From NCBI GenBank assembly GCA_022925895.1, contig JAKSYS010000378.1, forward strand, positions 1-59,505: a stretch of DNA of 59,505 nt. Direction: 5' to 3'. Below are positions 1 to 10,455 of this stretch, in pieces. The stretch is from Fragilaria crotonensis. Its lineage: Eukaryota > Bacillariophyta > Fragilariophyceae > Fragilariales > Fragilariaceae. Numbering within the stretch: the stretch's first letter is position 1; every line of letters begins with the position of its first letter. The position numbers and the translations under genes are program-made. Below the pieces are notes generated by a model. It ran no database searches. It saw nothing but the letters and a program-made list of their open reading frames with translations, and was not told the DNA's origin.

Positions 1-2744
1 AGATGGGAACATCTCACCCTGGGGGCTGACTGCGAGGCAAAATATATGCATACACCGGCCAAGTCTGGGATCCAGCTAGCATGAATATGAATGCTACAAA
101 AATATTTGTATTGTAAATACGAAATATTTGACTTAAAACAGTACTTGAAGTACTTGTAAAATGTACCCAGTATTCCAATGATCGGACATAATGGCGTGTT
201 CAATAAGGGCGGTACTACAATACTACTGTAGCTACTTCTCCTTACTGCTACAGATACGGCCTTACGGCGATCCATAACTGGCATCGATCCAATTACTGGC
301 GTACTGCAGTACACAGTATTAATGCTTGTGCACTAGTACATCGCCACCATGTATGAAAGTAATCGATCCTTTTGCTTTGTTGCAAGTAACTGCAATCTAC
401 AATTCAATGATGACAGCACATGAGCTGTGGAGTAAAGTTGAATTGATTTGGAACCATCGCCGGCAATCACTGCTTGCTTTCTTTAGTACAGTAAGTCGAT
501 TGCTACTGGACTACAAGGTACGGTAGATTTTGGTACAATAGATAGGTCACTGGAGACTGGAGTACTCGAGTACTCGAATGTAGTACAGTATCAATGTCAA
601 GTACAAGCTCCAGTTGACGACGCAGACAGAAAAATGTCACTCTGATGTTACACTACGATAATGTATGGAAAATTGGTCGTTGATTTTGTAGGTTAATGAC
701 ACCTACAAAACCTAATTCTTCCTGAGAAGAAAAATTCTACATGCAGTCGTAGTACGATTCTACTTGAATAGCGATTTGGGGGACGCATCCTCTCAGGTTT
801 TGTAGGTTGATTTTAACCTACAATGACCGAAAAAGGCAGTGGTGACGACCTACAAAACCAGGGGTTCTCACTTCTCACTATCATCGAGTCTGTGCTACTC
901 CGACCTCCAAGTATCGATTTGCCTTTATGTCCCTTTCCAACCTGACAGCTACCAGTGGTACTTGTTAGCTACTTGTACTGTAACTATAAATTCACCACAT
1001 ATTGGACCATAACTCAATCAATTCTCATCGGTTTTGAGAATTTTGAGTTTATTCAAGTTCAGAAAAATGCGTCATAACTGTCTGTCCACTCAGGTTGTTT
1101 GCTTGTCCTTTGCTTCAAAATTAAATGTCAAGCTTGCACCATCATAATGTAGCCAAACTACTTTATAAAATAATAAGGAACTGTGTAGCACATCATCATG
1201 CATAGAATACTGTTGCACTCAAAGTTGGAGCAATTTCATCAACCATGGTGATGGAAACAGACTTGAAAGTTTGAGGAAAATGTAGCCCTAAGAGAATCAT
1301 TTATAGCTGCAGTAGACTTATGATGATGCTTAAGTTGAAAGCACATCATAACTTTATGACACAAACACATTCAATGGATAACAAATCATGGAGCGACAAC
1401 GGCTGATCATCATTATCTATGTTTGGTACACAATGATGTACCATGATACCATCCATGGAGCACAAAAAAGGCAGCTGACAAAAGTGTGATATAGTAATAA
1501 CTGACAAACAATGCATGCTATTGTAATCAATGGGCAAAAGAATGCGTGATGTTGTGAGAAGATAAAATCTTGAATTGCAAGAATATAGTACTAACACAAA
1601 GGTTGTATATAGCACATAACGACGACTGTAAGAATGCGTGATACTCTTATTTCTCATAAAAAATAAACTTATTGGAGATTTCACCAAAAGATTAGCTAGA
1701 GAGCAGATTCCATTCTTATTGAAGCTCACACTAGTCATGATTCCATTCTTCTTGTTCCATGGATAATTAATCATTCTTCGTAAGTAAACCGAATTCGGAA
1801 ATGTAAGATGCCATCATTCAAAATGTGTGACCTAGTACACGTAGAAATTGTTCCATAGTCTCATATATTGTAAGTGACAGTTCAGCCACTTGATTTCAAC
1901 ACTCCCTCCTTTAGGCCTCATAGCCAAATAATTCTGCTGGCTTCAATTTTTGTTGGTTGGGAGTAGTAGTGTCCAGACAAGACATTGAACATTGAAGTAT
2001 CAAAGTTTTGAACTCCCAAGTTTTCCCATGAAAGTCAATGGCTGCTGAGTACATGATTGTACAACTGTGCTCAAGATCTGCATGACTGTGATTGGATACT
2101 CTGGATCACATTACAATTTGGATAAGACAAAAGGATGATGACTGCCCACTGAAATAGGGCAAGGAGGCTGAAGGACAGAGCCTTACTCAAGAATTGACTT
2201 AAAACATTCAGCTACAGTCTCAAACATCATTGTAAATTGCTTTGGCAGCATTCATAATTAAAAATGTCACTAATCTTGAGCAACGATTGGGGAGAAACGT
2301 GACAAATCCTAGAGAGCATATCCACCAAGCCAGTCCGGCAATGTCGACCACCACACAGACAAAGGGCTGTCCTTGGTGACATTTACAAGGAATTTGGAAG
2401 TATCTTCTTCCAGAGAGCATACTGAACGACTTCTACATCTTTCAGCGTCTTGCTGTCTTGCTTCGTCCATTTTCTATTGCCGGATGTGGGACGAAAGGAG
2501 CTCCAAGGTATTGCTTAAACGGTCCCATTTCACCTGATGTCCAATTGACGTTTCAGACCAATCCGGATGGCGATTCCCGTCAGTTAGCATTTTTCCATTA
2601 TCACAATTAGCCCACGGCATGTGAAGCAGAAGAGGGCGCACCTGCTGCCGTTCCGGGGGGTTACTGTTCGCGGTCGAATAGCGTCTGTATTTGAAGGATT
2701 GATAATGTGAACCCCAGGTGAAAAAATATAACCGTAAAATCGTC
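1..2744. other. Gene-free stretch left of the first transposon
   Basis: I see no coding region here. The longest open stretch (about 142 codons, minus strand, 1346-1774) has no recognisable domain and a composition no different from the surrounding AT-rich DNA. The left part is rich in short GTACTAGTAC-like sequence, which is common in the intergenic DNA of this window. A cluster of an ACCTACAAAACC motif lies at 684-860 and is listed separately. Confidence 0.5.
684..860. repeat. Cluster of inverted ACCTACAAAA motifs
   Basis: The motif TTTTGTAGGT or its complement occurs five times in about 180 bp. TTTTGTAGGT (684-693) faces ACCTACAAAA (701-710). TTGTAGGTT (800-808) faces AACCTACAA (815-823). 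A further complement copy lies near 848-858. The two facing pairs could form small hairpins with 6-7 base loops. The function is unknown; it may be the remains of a small inverted-repeat element. Confidence 0.5.
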
Positions 2745-2747
2745 TTA

Positions 2748-2774
2748 GGCCGGTGCTTACAGCGAACGAAACGT
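2748..2774 (+). repeat. Left terminal inverted repeat of the 5.1 kb transposon
   Basis: This 27-bp arm begins GGCCGGTGCTTACAGC and ends in GAAACGT. It matches the reverse complement of 7835-7861 at 25 of 27 positions. TTA precedes it at 2745-2747. Confidence 0.8.
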
Positions 2775-2799
2775 CCCGCAAAACAGAACGCCGCGTCTA

Positions 2800-3761
2800 C
2801 AGTCTACTCTCGATATTATGGGTACCCTGGTAACTGGCGAAAAGTGCCCATAATATCGAAACACCCATAATACATTAACACGTGATTTGTACGTGCTTTT
2901 TCAGTCCTGGCACAGTACAGTAGTGTTCTACTGGAATGAGTGTCTTGTACTAGTACGTAGTAAATAAGTACAGTACTGGAGTGCAGGTAATATAGCTCCC
3001 TCAAAACCTATGCACAATCAATAACTCATCAACAACAGCAACAACTAATGATACTTCTACAAATGCCTATAGTAATATGTGGTCATTATGGCAGCAGTAA
3101 CAGCTTGACTGGAACCAGGACATTAATGATAGATGAGATGCTATTGAGCCTACAATTGAGGTAGTAGCAATTGAGGATGCTATGAATCCACTGACAGAAA
3201 TAGCAAGGGTGTTGATCCCAATGATCCTCCACCTCATTAATTGCTCTCACACCCTGGCTGCCCTTGAGACCCTGAGGATGTTTCAAAGCAATCTTGGCTA
3301 GCTAGTACCTTGAATCAGAGCCTTACCAACAAAGATGCCAAAATGATGCAAATAGCAAGAGGGACACAGACATTTCAATCTAATCGAGAAGGCCGCAGTC
3401 AAGCATTTGCAGAAACAAGGTATCTCAACAAGTAAAGCTGCCAGCCAACTGTGCTTCATTTTTCTACTATGAATAAGCCACCCACAGATGAGGGCATTGA
3501 TGCACATCATGATGACTCTTCCTACTCCTCAGCAGCAAGTGCCACTGCAATACATGATGTCATAAGAGAGTAGCAATGAGTTCAACAAGCATAGGAACTG
3601 GCCATTGTTAGGCAGTCAGTGAAATGATCAACTACAGTACCATATACACAGTACACAGTATGGACGTGGTCTGTCCGTCATCGGACGTGGTAAATCCAGA
3701 ATAATGCCCATATTACCGAGAGTGCCCATACTATTTTGCCCATAATATCGCGAGTAGACTG
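2800..3761. mobile_element. Nested TA-flanked MITE (Tc1/mariner type)
   Basis: A 962-bp non-coding insert with inverted ends CAGTCTACTC...GATATTATGGG (2800-2822) and its complement (3738-3761). It is flanked by TA on both sides (2798-2799 and 3762-3763). The TA duplication and CAG-type termini are those of Tc1/mariner-like non-autonomous elements. It sits inside the left arm of the 5.1 kb transposon, so it inserted later. No ORF in it looks real. Confidence 0.75.
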
Positions 3762-3850
3762 TATTCCGGGGAAAAATGGTCCTTACAGCCCCCAAAACTG
3801 CCCCCGAATGGCGCGCGCGTTTCGGGAATCCGGGTAATTTTGATCGAAAC

Positions 3851-3875
3851 CACAGAACGCCGCGGGCGTTCTGTG
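3851..3875. repeat. Perfect palindrome, candidate transposase binding site
   Basis: CACAGAACGCC (3851-3861) and GGCGTTCTGTG (3865-3875) are perfect 11-bp arms around GCG. The same CAGAACGCCGCG sequence recurs near the left end of the host transposon at 2783-2795. A related palindrome, CAGAACGG-GACGT-CCGTTCTG, lies near the right end at 7808-7828. Repetition at both subterminal regions suggests recognition by the element's transposase; this is inference. Confidence 0.55.
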
Positions 3876-4319
3876 TGAAAGCCGGGTTCGCACGAAACGC
3901 AACAACCGAGTTTGTGTATGAAGTGCTACGTAATTAGAACTCGGACTAAATGGGACCAGACATGGGACGGTGTGGTACTACAGTATGCTGTGCCAATGGA
4001 GTACAATGCGAGTTGCGGTGCGCGGGCAGGCGGCTATTCTTGTCTTCGGAACTCATCTGATTGTCACCGATAACCGCATCCGATAGAAGCAGGATGACTA
4101 TAATGGACAGCTGACAGTTTGGCCATCGTAGCTCTGGTACACACCCCGTAGAAGTCCCAGTAGAACTTCATAACTTAATTGCTTGTTCAATTTTGACATT
4201 CCGGTATTTGCAAAGGTACCAATGAATAGCTCTTCGCAGTAGCTATTCATTTCCGCAATAATATTGTAACTTCTTTGTTCAGTGCAAGTCATATTTTAGG
4301 ATTTCGTGCAGCCAGCAGT

Positions 4320-7019
4320 ATGTTGCGTGCTTCGTGTTTCACCGGAAAGAAGAACGGTGAGCATTCGGAGAAGAAGCTCACCACAAGGAAGCAAAAAGAA
4401 GAAGCAAAGGTTAAAGGTGATATTCGTGGGTGGTTTGGTATCATTCCAAAGCGTCCAAGGGGTCGACCTAAGAAAAAAGACAAGGAGGACGATACACTGA
4501 GTACTAATGTTGGCACCAGTATAAGAGAGGACACTTCAAAGCGCACTGCTCCTGGCATTCTTGTGGAACCCGACCCCAAGAGAATGCGAGAAGGAGGTGC
4601 ATACAACAAGTGGGACAGTACTGAAGAAATGTTTACAACTCTGAAGACTGCCGTGATCAATTCAATCAACCCGAATGTGCCAGGATTGGTGGTAGATGGG
4701 CGAGTTGCCAGGACAACTCTGCGTCGGTACACACCGAAATTTGCATTAGCAGCAAAAGCCAATGGTGTGTTGCTCAAGAATGTGACGCAGGAAATGATAT
4801 TCTCAGGAGTGAGCAAGGCAAAAAACCCGCCTCTTTTGGCTCCCAGTGACTGGAAGTTCCTCTCGGAGATAGCATTGAGCCGTGATCTGAGGAGCAATGG
4901 CATGTCACGATCAGAAATGATCACAATGATCATGGAGCTTGCTCAATGTGCATCAAGAGAGCAGGCAAAGAACCACTTTGACTACCTTGTTCGAGAAGGG
5001 CATCTTAGTGGATTGAAAAGAGGTGGGCGAGTTGTGACGTGTCAGAAGACGACTACAAAGCGATCAGAAATAACAATGGAACAACAACTGAGATGGCACA
5101 CATCAGTTGATTTTGCACTATCGGAGCAGGTACGTCTAAACCTTCCGGCTGATGAGTTCGAACAAGTTAAGGAGCACTTCTTCTGCAACATGGATGAATC
5201 ATGTTTGTTAGGAAGCGATGGTACTGTCAAGGTTATCGGTGCGTCAAGTAAATCAAAGACCGAAAAAATCATGAGTGACTGTCGTGCATCTATCACTGTC
5301 CTGCGAACAGGTGCTGCTGGTGGTAGCTCTGGGCCATGGATCTTCCTTGCAGCAGGAAAGGATATGACATGTCGAGCATTGCAAAACATTGGAAAGAAAG
5401 AAGGTGTTCCTCCATATTCGAAGGTTTTTATGACGCCATCAGCATACATGACTGATCGCGTGTATGCTGATATTGCTCCTGAACTTGCCGATGGGATACG
5501 AAAGATGCCATTCATTTGTGAGCATCCATCATGGTGGGTTGTGGTTTGCCTTGATGGATTCGGAAGCCATGTGAATGTTCACGAGGCTCAAGAAGTTTTC
5601 TACAAGCGCAAGATCCTGATCCTGAAAGAAGAGGGCGACACGTCACACCTTAATCAGGCCTATGATCAGTCTGTTGCAAAAAATGATAAAGCAGGAATGC
5701 GAGCAAACCTGGACTTGATTCGTCCACATATAGGAACGCGCCTAGATCAATGGTACCTTATAATGATTGCGATCGAGGCTTTGAAACGAGTCAAAGCATC
5801 TGCATGGATAGATTCGTTCACTAAAGTGAACCTTCACCCTCGATTCCGGATCTCGTTCGACATGTGGCTAAAGAAAATTGATGGCAAGTTGATCCATCGT
5901 GATTATTTTTCAAACCGAACCAGTCTGTTTGATGCAATGCCTGCTGTTTGGAAAAAACTTTCTGTTGAAGATCGACATGCTGTTGTGGCTCTAATTGACG
6001 GTTTTTATGCTAGCAGCGAGTTTGACAATGTGCCTATCTGGACAAAGGGAAATGTTTTGCAGCTCGTAAAGTATGTTCCTCTTGGCGATGTTGGTAAGCT
6101 TCGCTCGTCTTTCCTTGCAGCAAAGATTGATCCATCTGTCTTTGTCCATGACGATGGCATGCCGAGGATGGGCACTGTACATCCAAGATTTGAGGAGGCT
6201 GCACCGTTGTTGCTGAAGGACCCCGATAAGGATGACGACCGGGACCAACAGCCCAAGATTGATCTCGTGTGCTCCTTGAGACCCCATGACCTTTTGAAAA
6301 AGTACACAGAGTCACGACACAACGTTGAAAATCAAAAATCCTACTTCCACCATATCACAAACTTTGTTGCCTGTGCAGAATCGTCAAGCGATGCAAATCT
6401 GGTTCCCTCAGCATATCTCGATGTCGATGTCAAAGCTGATCAGATCAAGCTCCTGAAGCCAACGCAAAAAAATGTTGTTATGGGATGTATCCTTCGAGAC
6501 ACAATGGGACCAGGTGCAGTGAAGCTGATTGCAAAGCGTCGGATTGATGCCCTAGACGGAAATGTTGGGAGCTACAGTCGTCTTCTTAATTCAGATGCCC
6601 GACTGGAGCAGATCAAGGAAGTGAATTCTCTCGCTGCTGCTGTTGCAGAAATAACAAGGGATAAAGATGATGCTAGGAAACGTAAGAAAGATGCAACAAC
6701 AGAGCAAGCATTGAAGAAGGCCGACAAGAAGAAGGCAGCAGAATGCTCCGAGGAAGCAAGGAGGTTGGAAGCAATGGGGTACCTAATTCCGATGATGGAA
6801 CAATTTGAAGCAGGAGAAAAAGACGTTTCAAGCCTCGATGCACTCTCTGGAAAGCTTCTCAAAGAAATTCTCAAGTATTACTACGATGTCAAGTTAAAGG
6901 GCTTAGCAACTATGAAGAAGGTTGACATGGTGAACGAGGTTGCCAAGCGATTGGTGCACCGGCATGATTCCTTGCCATCAGCACATGCTGGTTCAGTTGG
7001 CGAGGGAGATCGGCACTAG
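4320..7019 (+). CDS. DDD transposase of pogo/mariner-like type
   Basis: A single-exon 899-residue protein. The open frame extends upstream only through non-ATG codons, so I start at the ATG at 4320. The N-terminal 60 residues are basic and include an AT-hook-like GRPKKK (residues 48-53). A central region gives three acidic motifs that fit a DDE/DDD nuclease: MDES (D292), LDGFGSH (D412) and NQAYDQSV (D449). The last two are 37 residues apart (DD37D spacing), and the third motif resembles the QPLDQGV block of pogo transposases. The C-terminus is Lys/Ala/Glu-rich and probably coiled coil (about 750-840). It would cut and paste the surrounding 5.1 kb element, whose ends carry TTA duplications. 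The family assignment is by motif only; transposase activity is likely but unproven. Confidence 0.8.
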   Translation: MLRASCFTGKKNGEHSEKKLTTRKQKEEAKVKGDIRGWFGIIPKRPRGRPKKKDKEDDTLSTNVGTSIREDTSKRTAPGILVEPDPKRMREGGAYNKWDSTEEMFTTLKTAVINSINPNVPGLVVDGRVARTTLRRYTPKFALAAKANGVLLKNVTQEMIFSGVSKAKNPPLLAPSDWKFLSEIALSRDLRSNGMSRSEMITMIMELAQCASREQAKNHFDYLVREGHLSGLKRGGRVVTCQKTTTKRSEITMEQQLRWHTSVDFALSEQVRLNLPADEFEQVKEHFFCNMDESCLLGSDGTVKVIGASSKSKTEKIMSDCRASITVLRTGAAGGSSGPWIFLAAGKDMTCRALQNIGKKEGVPPYSKVFMTPSAYMTDRVYADIAPELADGIRKMPFICEHPSWWVVVCLDGFGSHVNVHEAQEVFYKRKILILKEEGDTSHLNQAYDQSVAKNDKAGMRANLDLIRPHIGTRLDQWYLIMIAIEALKRVKASAWIDSFTKVNLHPRFRISFDMWLKKIDGKLIHRDYFSNRTSLFDAMPAVWKKLSVEDRHAVVALIDGFYASSEFDNVPIWTKGNVLQLVKYVPLGDVGKLRSSFLAAKIDPSVFVHDDGMPRMGTVHPRFEEAAPLLLKDPDKDDDRDQQPKIDLVCSLRPHDLLKKYTESRHNVENQKSYFHHITNFVACAESSSDANLVPSAYLDVDVKADQIKLLKPTQKNVVMGCILRDTMGPGAVKLIAKRRIDALDGNVGSYSRLLNSDARLEQIKEVNSLAAAVAEITRDKDDARKRKKDATTEQALKKADKKKAAECSEEARRLEAMGYLIPMMEQFEAGEKDVSSLDALSGKLLKEILKYYYDVKLKGLATMKKVDMVNEVAKRLVHRHDSLPSAHAGSVGEGDRH

Positions 7020-7834
7020 CAAGCTACTATTAGTTCTAGTCAACATCGATTGGTGCTGTCATTCAATAGCTTGTTTCTTCTAAAGTAATAGCTAAATTGA
7101 AAATCCCCCAATTACTTTGTTGTTGAGCAGAACCTGTTCTATCCAAAAATGCAATAAAAACTTAGCATTCGGAGACAATTCGATGTGCCTGCAGCACAGT
7201 ATCCAGTATCCTCATTTTACTAGTAAATTCATCGCGGGCCAATTGAGTCAGCTTAGGCAATGTGCGCCTGTACGGGAGGATTTACGGGAATTGAAATTTT
7301 GTGGAATATGCTTATTCGATTTCTAAATATGAAACAGTTTTGGAAAGCTCTTACCATGTTCTATCGAATGGCCTATTCAAAAAGTAAAATAAATGTCTAT
7401 GGGACGGGCAGGAATTTTTCGAAATATCCTGGGCCAACCTGTCATCCTGCTTCTAGATAAGCTCGTCGTTTGATCCGAGACGGCGAATCGTAGCATCCGA
7501 ACGAAACGAGCGCCTGCTTTTCTTTCACGAGCCGCGCGGCATGTCCGTCGAGTGCTTCTTGCGGTTTTTTGGCCCATTTGCTCATGGCGGCAAATTTGTA
7601 CGACGAACGAAGTGACAAGCGACAAACGAGACGACTGATACACATGATACCTTTAGTACATTTTTAACGCAACTACATTCAACGCCTGATTTCTTTTACA
7701 CTTATTCATGTCAGTATAGTATATATAAAATGCTCTCCGATTCTGCGGTTTTGTGGTTATTTCTAGGGAGTACGCCTGTAAGGACCATATTTCACGTTTT
7801 CACAGAACAGAACGGGACGTCCGTTCTGCCGAAA
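7020..7834. other. 3' arm of the transposon, non-coding
   Basis: Between the transposase stop codon and the right terminal repeat there is no convincing gene. Short ORFs on both strands lack any domain. A palindrome CAGAACGG-GACGT-CCGTTCTG lies at 7808-7828 close to the right end and mirrors the subterminal motif of the left arm. Confidence 0.6.
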
Positions 7835-7861
7835 ACGTTTCGTTCACTGCAAGCACCGGCC
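7835..7861 (-). repeat. Right terminal inverted repeat of the 5.1 kb transposon
   Basis: This arm is the inverted partner of 2748-2774. The TTA at 7862-7864 follows directly and is shared with the left end of the neighbouring MITE. Confidence 0.8.
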
Positions 7862-7864
7862 TTA

Positions 7865-8540
7865 GGCCCGTTCTTTCCGTCGCAGAATCACCCGCAAAAA
7901 TCAGCCGCAATCGCACGCTTCGCACGCCCTTTTTGCGACTGATTTTTGATGACGGTTGGAAAGCCCTCGAAAAGGGCTCCCGCAGAATTTCATTCAGATG
8001 TGAACCGGATGAGGTGTTTTCTTCTGCCAAACATACAGATGAATGTCGACACGCCAACTGCATTGCACTGTCATACGTACAGTACCGTCATCACAATTCA
8101 GTGCATGTGTATGTACAACGGACAACGGCTACTACATCCTACTAGTATCTCGTATGTCATAGTCATGAGAGAATAAGAACAGACGCATGCATTTCATGAT
8201 TTATCCAATTTGAAACCATCAAGGAGTGATGTGATGAATGTGCGCATAGTAACGAGTGACACGTGACACAACAAGGGGACATTCATGTCGTTGTTACTGT
8301 AGGGCTGCGATACTGTACTATTTTGATGAGTGAATTAAAACCCGGATTTCTGCGGCTGATTTTTAAAAACCCGGATTTCTGCGGCTGAAAAACCTCCCCG
8401 AAACAGCCAGGAGGTTTTTCAGCCGCAGTGCTATTCATTTAGCCGCAGAAATTTTTGACTCACTCGAATGAAATTTGATTACTTCGACTACTGGTCTGCG
8501 GCTGATTTTGCGGCTGATTCTGCGACGGAAAGAACGGGCC
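7865..8540. mobile_element. TTA-flanked MITE abutting the transposon
   Basis: A 676-bp non-coding element. Its inverted ends begin GGCCCGTTCTTTCCGTCGCA (left at 7865, right ending at 8540); the arms are near-identical over about 40 bp. TTA flanks both ends (7862-7864 and 8541-8543), the left one being the same TTA that ends the 5.1 kb transposon. The interior repeats a CTGCGGCTGA motif many times, including a direct repeat (8337-8359 and 8366-8388) and a strong hairpin. The TTA duplication suggests PIF/Harbinger-type mobilisation. Its right end lies about 190 bp upstream of the GalNAc-transferase start codon, so it may have displaced or altered that promoter. Confidence 0.8.
8379..8428. repeat. 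19-bp hairpin inside the MITE
   Basis: Perfect 19-bp arms at 8379-8397 and 8410-8428 (CTGCGGCTGAAAAACCTCC and its complement) surround a 12-base spacer. The arm contains the CTGCGGCTGA motif that is repeated through the MITE. Confidence 0.7.
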
Positions 8541-8728
8541 TTAGACATCTACTCCGAGTACGACTATGTCGTCCCTGGTACCAGTAGACAGTAGACTACT
8601 CTCCAATACCCCACACACAAAAATTGTTGTCAACAACGCACCTCACAGATTTTCACTTCAATCTATCTCATACATCCATTGCTGGTCGCTTACACACTTA
8701 CACACCCTTCGATCAGCCTCCTGGAAGG

Positions 8729-10274
8729 ATGAAGAATGGGCATGCCATGCTAGGTATGCTGGCAACGGCAATCGTTGCCTTCCAAGTTGGCTATATCCTG
8801 TCCGCTTGGAGTGACCTAAGCAGTGTTCCAAGTGTGGGACTCACCAGCCAAGCACATTTATTGGGCCACGGTCCGCCGCTTCCGGATGCTCTTCACGATG
8901 GGATTGCATCAACAGCTACTACGAATCATCATGTTGTACAAGCCGACATTCCCGTCTATTGGATTGAAAGCAGCCAGGATGATTTTTATGAACGAGTTTA
9001 TGGTGATCCGGAGACCCTCACACATTTGAGGCGCAATCTCACGGTCAAGCACTACTTTCCTCACGTTTGTGGGCTCTACCGATTCGATACGGACCGCTTG
9101 CCGACCGTTTCCGTCATTGTCACCCTTCGTAATGAACAACCCAACATGGTCAGCTTGACTGTGCATTCGATTTTGGGTCGAACACCCCCGTCTCTTTTGC
9201 AGGAGGTTATCATTATCGACGATTCCGATGAAAAAGTTACAGACGAGTTAGCAAAACTGATGGAAGTGAGCAAAAGGTTATTGTGATTCCAACAACAGAA
9301 CGAGAAGGGTGTGCTCGATCTAGGATTATCGGAGCTAAACTTGCCACTGGAACAGTCCTCATGTTTGTGGATTCGCACATCGAGATGTTATCGAGCACAT
9401 GGTACGAACACTTGGTCCTTCCAATTGTGGAAAACCCGCACACAATCACCTCGCAACAATTACAATTCCTAGGAGACCTTCCGAACCACACCTACGACGA
9501 CCCAACAAGTCGAGGATCGCATTACGGCGTCACCAATGAAAAATTCCATTTCAGTTACGTTTCCTATCGCTTCGCCGGCACCAAACACCAGGAACGCCCT
9601 CCTCCGGCGGCACCGTACGAAATGCCCTTTGCTCCTGGAGCACTCTTTGCCATTCGTCGTGATGAGTTTTGGCGTCTGGGCGCGTATGACATGGGCCTGT
9701 ACGTTTGGGGCGCCGAGAACATGGAACTCTCCTCAAAATTTGGCTCTGCGGAGGTCGGTTGGTGCAAGTGCCGTGCAGTGTGACGGGACATATGTACCGA
9801 ACTCACGATTCACACAAGTGGACCAATGACAATTTTACTGAGATTGAAGACAAATTGGGCATCCGTGGTGATGAAGAAGGAGCGTTTCGGTTGCGCGGTT
9901 CAAAAGCGAATGTCGGACTCATGCAACGCATATGGCTTCGCAATAACATTCGGGTAGCAAAACTTTGGCTTGGAAATTGGCGAAAGTATTACTATAAGGA
10001 AGTCTTTGGGTCAAAGGAGCTCTCCGGAGAATGGGCCAAGTTTGAGGATGAGGATCAGTTTATTTTGGAGCAGAAGGCAAAAAAGAAGGAAAATCGCTGT
10101 CGTGATATGGATTGGTATGACAAGCATGTGTATATGAGAATACTGGGAATCCATATCCCTTGGTATGCTGCTAGAGAGCGGGAGCGTAACATGAGCAGGG
10201 CAATCAACGGTGATAAGGCCAACACAAGTAGAGCACTCAAGTTCGGCGGGAAGACCCGAAAAGTGAAACAATAG
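8729..10274 (+). CDS. Polypeptide N-acetylgalactosaminyltransferase-like, two frameshifts
   Basis: A Golgi-type glycosyltransferase of family GT27, expected to transfer GalNAc from UDP-GalNAc to Ser/Thr of secreted proteins. From the ATG at 8729 a short cytosolic tail is followed by a hydrophobic anchor (type II topology). The catalytic region reads VSVIVTLRNE, the metal-binding VDSHIE (DxH), an APGALFAIRRDEFW stretch, VWGAENMELS (family consensus WGGEN) and a CGGRLVQVPCS-type block. No C-terminal lectin domain is seen. The frame changes twice, at the A-runs 9272-9275 and 9735-9738. At each place one missing A explains the shift, and with both the gene encodes about 515 residues. The rest is well conserved, so assembly errors are at least as likely as true inactivation. 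The 3' end faces the convergent dysferlin-domain gene. Confidence 0.85.
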
Positions 10275-10455
10275 CGCTCCCCAAGTACGACAACGATGTC
10301 ACAAGCGTGCAGTCAACCTGGCAGCAACTTGTTGATGTTCGCTTCACCGGCCAGCTTGACTGTCGCCGTCCACATAATGGTCTTACTCCGACGAGCCGGG
10401 CAGATCAGATCACATTGCACACTTGTCTCTATGCTCAAACTTGCACCCACGATAT

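Larger units (their letters stand above)
2748..7861 (+). mobile_element. 5.1 kb DNA transposon with TTA target duplication
   Basis: Terminal inverted repeats of 27 bp lie at 2748-2774 and 7835-7861. They begin GGCCGGTGCTT and differ at two positions. Each end is flanked by TTA (2745-2747 and 7862-7864), so a 3-bp target duplication fits and a TA duplication does not. The element contains one transposase gene (4320-7019). A TA-flanked MITE is nested in its left arm (2800-3761). Subterminal CAGAACG motifs occur on both sides, several as palindromes (3851-3875 and 7808-7828). The transposase motifs look pogo/mariner-like, whereas the TTA duplication is typical of PIF/Harbinger, so the superfamily is unsettled. 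The copy looks potentially autonomous, since the ORF is intact and the ends are present. Confidence 0.8.

Noticed and set aside
4289-4933. 214-codon open frame antisense to the transposase
   Set aside because: Shadow of the conserved transposase reading frame; no domain of its own.
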